The position numbers and the translations under genes are program-made. From positions 1-26,360 of the forward strand of contig NW_022205270.1 of NCBI RefSeq assembly GCF_008831285.2: DNA of 26,360 nucleotides, written 5' to 3'. The DNA comes from Nymphaea colorata. Lineage: Eukaryota > Streptophyta > Magnoliopsida > Nymphaeales > Nymphaeaceae. The notes beneath the pieces were generated by a model that had not been told where the DNA came from, made no database searches, and worked only from the letters and a program-made list of their open reading frames with translations. How positions within the stretch are numbered: the first letter of the stretch is position 1; every line of letters starts with the position of its first letter. Below are positions 1-7,196 of the stretch, one piece after another.

Positions 1-2
1 TT

Positions 3-375
3 TTGATTGCCTTGAACAAAGCTATGCTTCCTTCATGGGATGATGCTGCCATCCTCGAAGAATGGCGAGGACATTCTTGCAGTATCCAAGATATCACGGG
101 TTGGGGCGGTTATTTCATGTCTTTGATGGAAAAGGAAAAACAGTTCTTCGGCCTCAAACATATTGTGCCAGACCCAAATGAGGATAACATGTTTGTCCCT
201 ATTCTGCACTCTCAGCAAGGTACCACACTGATTTGGAGAACAGATCCATATAAAGCTGTTTTTTGACGAGCGCATAGATTGGAACCACCTCAGCAGATGG
301 GCTGATCCTGAGCATGAAATGAATGTATCGAAGAACATGAACCACACCTGGTTTGAACATATAGTCTCAGAGTGA
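3..375 (+). pseudogene. Unassigned coding remnant with one frameshift, possibly the C-terminal end of a viral polyprotein
   Basis: A frame open from the window edge runs 87 codons to a TGA at 264-266. The protein is rich in aromatic and acidic residues, with stretches such as WDDAAILEEWRGH and FFGLKHIVPDPNED. The stop follows a run of six T (259-264). In the neighbouring frame the reading continues from FDERIDWNHLSRW to a second stop at 373-375, so I read this as one coding remnant with a slip in the T run. I do not recognise the domain. Its place directly upstream of a caulimovirid movement-protein remnant on the same strand suggests the 3' end of a viral open reading frame, since these genomes are circular and integrate as concatemers. 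That is inference; it could also be host or transposon sequence. The true start lies left of the window. Confidence 0.45.
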
Positions 376-691
376 CGACGAGCATGAGTGCAGACATGGT
401 CATCACCAGACCCATGATGAATCACTCATCCATGCAGTCACGCATCCTGTCATCTACCTCAAAAAATTGGTACAAAGAAAATCTTGGTAGATGAATCCAG
501 CTTTTGTGGAAGAAACCCCGGCGTCGCATCCACAAATGAAAATGCTAGCTCGAGTGCAATCCAGTAGGCATTCAATTCTGAAGCCGGACCTTTTACTGAA
601 ATCTCAGAGATTCATACAGCTCTCATAGAACATGAGATTGAATCCTCTGATGAAACAAAGAGGTATCTTTCCCAGGTATAAAGAAAAATGA
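376..691 (+). other. Degraded spacer and probable movement-protein N-terminal region
   Basis: No frame stays open across this stretch. An ATG at 491 opens about 45 codons (beginning MNPAFVEETPASHPQ) up to a TAG near 626-628, and a second frame in the same area reads EIHTALIEHEIESSDETKRY. These could be the broken N-terminus of the movement protein that follows. I looked for the tRNA-Met primer-binding sequence that normally lies in the caulimovirid intergenic region and did not find a convincing one, nor a clear TATA box. Confidence 0.35.
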
Positions 692-1365
692 TCTCTATTT
701 ATTACCTGGCAATATTATGAAATTCAAAGGTCGGTTAAACAGACAGAAGTTTCACTTTCAATCCAAGGAAGTGGATCAGACTGTTTTCTTCTCTTTTTTA
801 CTAAGGAAGACGTTCAAGGCTGGGTTACAAAAGGCTACAAGTTTGTCCATCTCGGGCAAATCGATGTCTTGGTAAAACCTCATTTCAAGTATGAGCTTAA
901 CGCTCCATATTTGATTTTTCTCCTTGATGTGCGCACGTGGATTGGAAGCAAGCTCTTATCTATCAGTTTACCGGAGAACTCTCCAAGACGGTCTCTGTTG
1001 TGTTCAGCCAAACTTCACGCTGTCACTACAAGATCCTCACCTCCTTCAAGCTTTTGTTCTATGCGTTCAAATCAAAGAGGTAACCTGGTAGCCAATCCAT
1101 CTATGCTACCATCACTTCTAGATGCACGTTCAACCTCCTGCAAAGCACCTCACCAGCTTTAGACTGGATTATGGAATCAATTTTCCACTATCCATGAACA
1201 AGAACATCATGCAAGTAGGAGTCGAAATTTCAAATGAAGGGTATCTACAGGGTATCCAGCAATTGGAGAATTCTTACAACGCCAGAAGTACAAGGAAAGA
1301 AAATCTTGCAGAGCATATTTTCAAAATACCCAGAAAAACATGCTCACAGACAGTCCCAGCTGTAG
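692..1365 (+). pseudogene. Caulimovirid movement protein remnant (30K superfamily)
   Basis: A frame open from 692 to 1162 (no ATG near its left end) contains SIQGSGSD (about 758-781), then EDVQGWVTKGYKFVHLGQID and VLVKPHFK..LNAPYLIFLLDVR (about 806-934). The pattern of H-hydrophobic-G, hydrophobic-x-V-KP, L-x-P-hydrophobic stretch and D-x-R is the core beta region of caulimovirid movement proteins, which act at plasmodesmata. Coherent frame is lost near 940: an alternative frame reads WKQALIYQFTGELSK to a stop near 1081, and a third (1122-1365) reads RLDYGINFPL and ENSYNARSTRKENLAEHIFK, so at least two frameshifts are present. The remnant ends at the T run at 1366, where viral sequence switches to the other strand. 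Family-level assignment is fairly secure; genus is not determined. Confidence 0.7.
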
Positions 1366-1380
1366 TTTTTTTTTTTTTTT
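1366..1380. repeat. T15 homopolymer at the viral strand-switch junction
   Basis: Fifteen T in a row separate the + strand movement-protein remnant from the - strand RNase H remnant. On the - strand this is an A run that follows the last recognisable coding residues (IQIWIST). It may be junction filler, a captured poly(A) tract or a later expansion. The length is also prone to sequencing error. Confidence 0.8.
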
Positions 1381-2098
1381 CGGTATAGTAGAAATCCAAA
1401 TTTGGATAGCGGCTTCTGCGGCATCAGCAAAGTTTGGATAGAGTTTTCGGACCCTTTGGCAGACCTTCCATCTTTGTTCTGGAGTGTCTACGTGCCAATC
1501 TTCCCATTGTCGACCCGTGGATCTCATCATTTTACATTCTCGAGTGAGGGCGTCTGGTAGTGAATGATGTGTTCCTTTTACCAGATCTATTGTAAAATTA
1601 TACTGAGACAGTAAAAATTGCCACCATGCAAACCTTTCAAGCTTTGGACTGCTCGTAATTTTTCTTTTGAGCAGTACTGACAGATTCTGAGAATCTGTTC
1701 TTAGTATAAATTTCTCACCAATTAAGTAAGGGTGAAACTTTTCCACCCTCGGATTGCTGCCAGAATTTCTTTCTCTGCACGCCAATAATTAATTTCATTA
1801 GATTTAAACTGCCCGCTGGTATAGAAACATACCTTTTCACTGTTGCCTTCTTTCTTACGAGAACTGCCGCCCATGTATCGTTTGAAGCATCTGTGGAGAG
1901 GACAAATGGTCCAACAAAAGCGGGCTCAAGTTCTGGCAATTTCTGGCATTCTTCTTTTAATGAGAGTACGGCTTCAGTAGCCGCTTTGTTCCATTCATAG
2001 GGCTCGTGATGCATGACTTTCCGGATTGCCTGAGTTTTTTGAGAGAGATTTTGTATGTAGTTTCCTACATAGTTAAGGCATCCGAGAACCTTTGGCAT
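1381..2098 (-). pseudogene. Caulimovirid RNase H domain remnant, with the reverse-transcriptase connection
   Basis: This is the C-terminal part of the viral replicase, which degrades the RNA strand during reverse transcription. Reading leftwards, the frame from 2098 has LGCLNYVGNYI (thumb and connection), then FVLSTDASNDTWAAVLV with the first catalytic Asp at about 1883-1894. EINYWRAEKEILAAI, holding the conserved Glu, follows in another frame near 1745-1798. The frame from 1785 carries FILRTDSQNL (next Asp, about 1684-1701) and HSLPDALTRE (last Asp, about 1549-1557). The four acidic positions of RNase H are therefore recognisable but spread over frames, with breaks near 2070-2095, 1800 and 1740. 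A tail of about 45 residues (QWEDWHVDTPEQRW...) follows before the A run. The gene cannot make a whole protein. Confidence 0.8.
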
Positions 2099-2870
2099 TG
2101 TAGTTTGTCTTCGAGCTGATTCGGGAATTGCTCGATCTTCTTCAGCACATGATCCTGCATGATTATCTTTCCTTCTTTGAGTTTAATACCTAAAAACTCA
2201 ATTTCTCGTTTGGCTAGTTGAAACTTTTCGTTACTTTTGGATAGCCCAATACCATGCTTCTCACATAATGCTGCAAAGGTTGTAAGGTGCTGCAAGTGCT
2301 CATCAACAGTGTCTGAAATTATCAAAAAATCATCAATATAGTTAATGATAAAATCATAGCCCTTGAAGATTTCATCCATTCTTCGCTGGAACTGAGATGG
2401 AGCATTTTTAAGACCAAATGGCATGACCAGCCATTCGTACAGGCCATTGGGAGTATAGAACGCCGTTTTGTGTATGCCTTCTTCGGCGATCTTGATCTGG
2501 TGGTATCTTGACTTGCAGTCAAATTAGAAATTTTTTTTCCCTGAGCCGCTCTTTGTATTAAGACTTCTTTGTTGGGTAAGGGCCACTTTATATCAACCGT
2601 CACACTATTTAGAGGAATATAGTTTATGACCATTCTTGCTTTTCCTCTCTTGATCTCAGCATGGTTCGGAACTATGAAGCTTGCGCTTGCATAGTGAGAT
2701 TCGAATTTCCGAATAAGGCCCTTTTCTTCTAGTTCCTGTATCTGAACTAGTATCTCTTTTCTGTCTAGTTCAGAGCCTACGATGGGTCTGCTTTGTATAG
2801 GAATATTGTGCACAGTTGTATATGTGCAGTGGGGGAGTCTTTGGCCCAAATTGTAAAGGATGCTCCACAC
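2065..2870 (-). pseudogene. Caulimovirid reverse transcriptase domain remnant
   Basis: The frame from 2870 down to about 2525 carries the fingers region: IPIQSRPIVGSELDRKEI, ELEEKGLIRKFESHYASASF and KRGKARMVINYIPLN. The KRGK-x-RMVINY stretch is typical of caulimovirids rather than of most Ty3-type elements. A one-base shift near 2520-2530, next to a run of eight T on the + strand, moves motif A (FDCKSRYHQI) into the frame that continues at 2424. That frame has MPFGLKNAPSQFQRRMDEIF and the catalytic YIDD at 2329-2340, followed by FLIIS and a palm/thumb segment with EIEFLGIKLKEGKI. The frame breaks again near 2070-2098 before the RNase H region. The catalytic aspartates are still encoded, but the gene is split over at least two frames. 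Confidence 0.88.
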
Positions 2871-3016
2871 AACAGGACTTTAATTTTTCTACCACTTGTT
2901 TGAACTCAGGTAGACAGTCTATTCTTGTCCTGGTAGCAAATTTATAGCCTTAATGGCTTTGATCCTTTCTACTTCTTCTTCAAAGTCGAGCTCTTGCTTC
3001 ATGATTTGAAGCAAAG
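2871..3016 (-). other. Broken linker between protease and reverse transcriptase
   Basis: Read right to left, this starts with MKQELDFEEEVERIKAIKAI, an acidic, probably helical stretch. It then meets a stop and loses frame before the reverse-transcriptase fingers begin near 2870. It fits the variable linker between protease and polymerase in caulimovirid polyproteins. No separate function can be assigned. Confidence 0.45.
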
Positions 3017-3445
3017 TCATGTTGTGTTTTCTGTCCTCTTTCTTTCCTTTTTATTCTGCATTCTTTTGAAAGAGGCGGACAGTCTCGGAACAACTTGTTG
3101 TTCTTTTCCGATTCTAAATACAATGCAGTCTTTGCAAATTGTGTAGGGTCCTATTTCATCGAAAGTAACTGACCCTAATCCAATATCATGTCCGGCGTCA
3201 TCAATCTATACAAAATGTGTACTGATCATTTTTTCCCCTATTTTGACCTGGACATTTAATGCAAAATTGTGAAGCCTTCGTTCACCATTCATGGTTTCGA
3301 CTCTGGTTCCTTCTGGATAATATAGCCAATTGCTAATTATCTCCTTTTTGCAAAAATTCATGTTGGCACCAGTGTCGATGAAAGCTTGTCCTTTTTTCCA
3401 TTTACTTCTTTGCCTTTTTTGCCTACCATGCAGATGTGTCCACCG
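3017..3445 (-). pseudogene. Retropepsin-type aspartic protease remnant (caulimovirid)
   Basis: The catalytic motif FIDTGAN is encoded with DTGA at 3365-3376, and is followed by about 55 residues including EIISNWLYYPEGTRVET and FALNVQVKIGEKMIS. This is a pepsin-like half-domain of the kind that processes viral polyproteins. An in-frame TAG (3206-3208) interrupts it; the same frame then continues with IDDAGHDIGLGSVTFDEIG and CIVFRIG to a TGA at 3017-3019. Upstream, and out of frame with the DTGA segment, lies an acidic run (DEEEEEDDEI) and AGGHICMVGKKGK. The position between capsid core and reverse transcriptase is the normal caulimovirid order. With the internal stop and frame breaks it is inactive. 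Confidence 0.75.
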
Positions 3446-3483
3446 GCTTCTGAAGATGATTCTGTACTTATGCTTATGATTTC

Positions 3484-3530
3484 ATCATCTTCTTCTTCTT
3501 CTTCATCAGCCAAATAAAAAAAGGGGGGGC
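3484..3530. repeat. TTC microsatellite and G7 run in the viral remnant
   Basis: A short (TTC)n tract at about 3488-3505 encodes the acidic linker on the - strand. It is followed by an A-rich stretch and seven G (about 3523-3529). The frame of the capsid remnant is lost here, so slippage in these runs is a plausible cause. Confidence 0.7.
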
Positions 3531-3832
3531 AAGAACTTCCACCAATTTGCTACTTGTCCTGAAAATGTAAACGGTAAGATTCTCCATGCTTGATCTGGAG
3601 ACAACCGTTTTTGGGTTACCACCATGTGTAGATGTTGTGCCCATAATCTGATGACTTCGGCTACCTTTGTGGTAGGGCATGTGTCAATGTTTAGAATTGG
3701 GATTTCTGAACCCAGAGAAATCATATGTTTCTTGACCTCGGGTGGTTTGTTGTGACGCTGATTCTGGAACATCTTCATATCAGCATCTTTGAAATTTGGC
3801 ATAAGATAAAAATCTTTATATGCCACTGGTTT
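3506..3832 (-). pseudogene. Caulimovirid coat-protein core remnant
   Basis: The frame read from 3826 encodes AYKDFYLMPNFKDADMKMFQ, then VAEVIRLWAQHLHMVVTQK, then WRILPFTFSGQVANWWKFL. The double tryptophan (TGGTGG, + strand 3539-3544) after a hydrophobic FSGQVA stretch resembles the F-x-G-x-A-x-x-WW segment of caulimovirid coat proteins, which is also loosely shared with Ty3-type Gag. Frame continuity to the N-terminal region is broken near 3826. After WWKFL the sequence runs into low-complexity DNA and stops, so the C-terminal part of the capsid protein is missing. I found no CCHC zinc knuckle between here and the protease. Assignment rests on position and the WW motif. Confidence 0.6.
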
Positions 3833-4263
3833 TTGCCGACTTCCAAGAATATATGAACTGGTTTCTCGAATCGACAGATTTTGGAGTGAGCTTTTAAGGC
3901 TTCCTTTGATTTGGCCTTAAGCTCCTTTCTTTCTCCATTTATCATGGACTTGACAGCTTCCATGTTAGCTTCTACTATTTGGAGTTGTTCTTCAATTCGT
4001 CGGAAATGCTTTTCTGCATATGTGCTCCAATGGATGAGGTAGTTTAGCTGTCGAGTTTTGTCATCTTGGGTTTTAGGAGACTGGACTGAATGCAGAAGTA
4101 GATAGCTTACGTCTGCACGGAACTCTGGTGTTCCTTTCTGCATTTCTTCAGCTGTAATTGTGGTGTTGGCCATTTTCGAGGGCCAATCTCCAGTAGTAAC
4201 ATAACCAGGACAGCTTTCTCCTGGTTCGGTTTTGGGTGATGATGTTGAAGTCATCATCATCAT
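3827..4263 (-). pseudogene. N-terminal capsid-region remnant with coiled-coil-like segment
   Basis: An open frame begins at a string of Met codons (MMMMTSTSSPKTEPGES, from 4263). It reads DWPSKMANTTITAEEMQKG and then a charged segment of about 50 residues with heptad-like spacing (EKHFRRIEEQLQIVEANMEA). In a caulimovirid polyprotein this would sit just before the capsid core, where coiled-coil or virion-associated functions often lie; that role is inference. The frame itself runs on to 3775, but coherent capsid sequence switches frame near 3826-3840. A clear initiation context is absent, and an open stretch upstream (SEELLSPNRDSAVK) reads into the Met run, so this is probably an internal part of a longer polyprotein. 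Confidence 0.5.
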
Positions 4264-4340
4264 TTTTACTGCCGAATCCCTATTGGGGGATAAAAGTTCT
4301 TCAGAGATAGTTCTGACCGTTGGCAGTACCTGTGGTAAAC

Positions 4341-4534
4341 TTAAAGATCTTGTGGGCTGAAGCTGCAGCTGTTGTCTTGGATAATTTCATAAGGACTGGT
4401 GGTAGCAAAATTATTGTAGAACTCGCTTTTGCAATCGAACTCTTCGGGTTCAGATTCTGATTTAGCAATTAATACTTTTTTGCATTTTTTGCCTATCGGA
4501 TACCAAAAAAGGGTAAATGGAAGAACTTCCACCA
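4341..4534 (-). pseudogene. Terminal viral fragment abutting the satellite array
   Basis: Read leftwards from the array border, an open frame gives LVEVLPFTLFWYPIGKKCKK, then SESEPEEFDCKSEFYNNF, to a stop near 4341. The residues are acidic and unlike the satellite, so the segment belongs to the viral or a neighbouring remnant; I do not recognise the domain. Its first 15 bases on the + strand side (4521-4535) repeat those at the coat-protein WW site (3531-3545), so it may be a displaced piece from just downstream of that site. It ends directly where satellite sequence begins. Confidence 0.35.
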
Positions 4535-5417
4535 AGTGCACGATCTAAAGGATTGAAATTACAAGTTCGTATCAATACAAGTGCGATTTAAGTGATTCAA
4601 ATGATCACACATACTTAATTGAATGTGCTTAACTTATTGTTACATCCATGTTGCTTGATTAAGTGAACTGAAATCACAAGTTTGTATGAAAATGAATGTG
4701 ATTCGAGTGATTCATTTGGTGTCTTATAGTTAACCTAACGTGTTTTACATGTTATTACATCCATGATCAATGATTTAAATAATTAAAACTCACAAGTTTA
4801 TATGGATATAAAGGAGACCTATGCATTAGTTTGATCCTTTCTAGTTTGTACGATAAGTTGATCATGTTGTTACATCTATAGTGATCGATGCACAAGTTCA
4901 CATCAATACGAGTGAGATTTAAGTGATTCAATTGATCACGCATATTTAATTGAATGTACTTGACTTGTTGTTACGTTTATATTAAATGATTTAGAAATTC
5001 AAATCATAGGTTTATATGAAAATGAATGAGATTCGAGTGATTCATTTGGTGTCTTACAGGTAACTTAATGTGTTTCACTTGTTATTACATACATTGGATC
5101 ACTTATGTTTAATCGAGAGATTATGTGATTCATTTTTACTTGTTCTTACATACAGTTGATAATTATATTTAATTGAATGTGCGTAACCATTTGTTACATA
5201 CGTATAGAATGACTTATGGCTTGAAAAAAGAAGTCCGTTTGGAAATGAATGAGAGTCAAGTCACTATATTGGTCCCTTATAGTTAATCTAATGTATTTCA
5301 CTTGTTATTACATCTATAATGAATGATTTAAATGGTTGAAATCACAAGTTTATACGGATACAAATGGTTGAAGTCACTATATTTGTACACGTGTAGTTAG
5401 TCCGATGAGTTGAATTT
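4535..5417 (+). repeat. 0.88-kb block 1 of HOR1 (C-A-B-C-A-DE-F-B)
   Basis: Eight units in order. The second C (4866-4966) is short, about 101 bp, because the GATCTAAAGGATTGAAATCA segment of other C units is missing. The same short C and the same length (884 bp, 24145-25028) recur in HOR8, so this is a fixed block variant. Confidence 0.8.
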
Positions 5418-6236
5418 GTTGTTACTTCTATAGGGAACGTTCTAAAGGATTGAAATCACATGTTCGTACGAATACAAGTGAGATTTAAGTGATTCATATA
5501 ATCATTCATACTTAATTGAATGTGTTTAACTTGTTGTTACGTCTATAATAAATGATTTAGTAGATTGAAATCACAAGTTTGTGCGAAAATGAATGAGATT
5601 CGAGTGATTCATTTGGTGTCTTGTAGTTAACCTATTGTGTTTCACTTGTTATTACATTTTGATCAATGATTTAAATGATTAAAACTTGCAAGTTTGTAGG
5701 ATATAAAGGAGACCTATGCATTAGTTCGATCCCTTGTAGTTAGTTCAATAAGTTGAACTAGTTCTTACTCTATGGTGATCGATGTAAGGATTGAAATCAC
5801 AAGTTCGTATCAATACGAGTGGGATTTAAGTGATTCATTTTATCACACATACGTAATTGAATGTGCTTAACTTGTTGTTATGTCTATATTAAATGATTTA
5901 GTAGATTAAAATCATAGGTTTGTATGAAAATGAATGATATTGGAGTGATTCATTTGGTGTCTTGTAAGTAACCTAATGTGTTTCACTTGTTATTACATAT
6001 ATTTGATCACTTATATTTAATTGAGAGACTAAGTGATTCATTTTCACTTGTTATTACATATAATTGATCACTTTATTTAATTGAATGTGCGTGACCATTT
6101 CTTACTTACGTATAGAATGACCTAGTGGCTTTGATACCAGAATTTCAATCGGAATACATATATAATGAATGATTTAAATGATTGAAATCACAGTTCATGT
6201 GGATACAAACCGTGTAGTTAGTCCGATGGTTGAATT
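5418..6236 (+). repeat. 0.82-kb block 2 of HOR1, with fused F/B unit
   Basis: Same order as block 1, but the F unit (from 6097) is truncated after GGAATACATATATAATGA and runs straight into a B unit, shortening the block by about 65-90 bp. The same fusion is seen at block 2 of later HORs (for example near 12270, 15250, 22975 and 25760), so it predates HOR amplification. The homologous block in HOR8 is 25029 to about 25848 (820 bp). Confidence 0.8.
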
Positions 6237-7145
6237 TATTGTTACAACTATAGTGCACGATCTAAAGATTGAAATCACAAGTTCGTATCAATACAAGTGC
6301 GATTTAAGTGATTCAAATGATCACATATACTTAATTGAATGTGCTTAACTTGTTGTTACATCCATATTGCTGATTAAGTGAATTCAAATCACAAGTTTGT
6401 GTGAAAATAAATGAGATTTGAATGATCAATTTGGTGTCTTGTAATTAACCTAATGTGTTTCACTCGTTATGACATCTATGATCAACATTTAAATGATAAA
6501 AACTCACAAGTTTATATGGATGTAAAGGAGACCTATGGATTAGTTTAGTTTGATCCCTTGTAGTTTGTTCAATAAGTTGAACATGTTGTTACATCTCATT
6601 CATTTGTATCCATACGCACACTAAATCACTCGTCTCAATACGAGTGAGATTTAAGTGATTCATTTGATCACGCATACTTAATTGAATGTGCTTAACTTGT
6701 TGTTACGTCTATATTAAATGATTTAGTATATTGAAATCATAGGTTTGTATGGAAATGAATGAGATTTGAGTGATTCATTTGGTGTCTTGTAGGTAACCTA
6801 ATATGTTTCACTTGTTATTACATATATTTGATCCATATATTTAATTGAGAGATTAAATGATTCATTTTCATTGTTATTACATATATTTGATCAATATATT
6901 TAATTGAGTGTGCGTAGCCATTTGTTACATACGTATAGAATGACTTAGTGGCTTGAAATAAGAAGTTCGTTTGGAAATGAATGAGAGTCAGGTCATTAAG
7001 TTGGTTCCTTACAGTTAATCTAGTGTATTTCACTTGTTATTACATCTATAATGAATGATTTAAATGATTGAAATCGCAAGTTCATATGGATACAAATGGG
7101 ATTTATGCATTATTTGAATGTGTGTAATTAGTCCGATGAGTTGAA
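6237..7145 (+). repeat. 0.91-kb block 3 of HOR1, with variant C unit
   Basis: Again C-A-B-C-A-DE-F-B, but the second C unit (6581-6698) has an altered 5' half. CATTTGTATCCATA at 6601-6614 is the reverse complement of TATGGATACAAATG found in B units. It is followed by ACTCGTCTCAATACGAGT, a small hairpin with 6-bp arms. The variant is present in HOR1-4 and HOR8 and lost by deletion in HOR6 and HOR7. Confidence 0.8.
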
Positions 7146-7196
7146 TTTGTTGTTACATCTATAGTGAACGATCTAAAGGATTGAAATCACGCGTTC

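Noticed and set aside
33-425. 130-codon open frame on the - strand
   Set aside because: It overlaps the more coherent + strand remnant and has Cys/His/Ser-rich, unrecognisable composition; judged a shadow.
376-691. tRNA-Met primer-binding site of a caulimovirid intergenic region
   Set aside because: No convincing match to the expected TGGTATCAGAGC-like sequence; the resemblance at GGTACAAAG is too weak.
3474-3680. 68-codon - strand frame ending in a Lys run
   Set aside because: Shadow of the coat-protein remnant in another frame; the Lys run is the TTC microsatellite.
1-4534. LTR retrotransposon (Ty3 type) as the source of the polymerase remnant
   Set aside because: No LTRs, polypurine tract or integrase seen, while a movement-protein core and the KRGK-x-RMVINY reverse-transcriptase signature favour Caulimoviridae.
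6818-7033. Repeated open frames of 63-71 codons on the - strand (also at 9968, 12960, 15934 and 20519)
   Set aside because: They are one stretch of the satellite D/E-F units recurring once per HOR. They are absent or broken in other copies, have low-complexity composition and no gene context.
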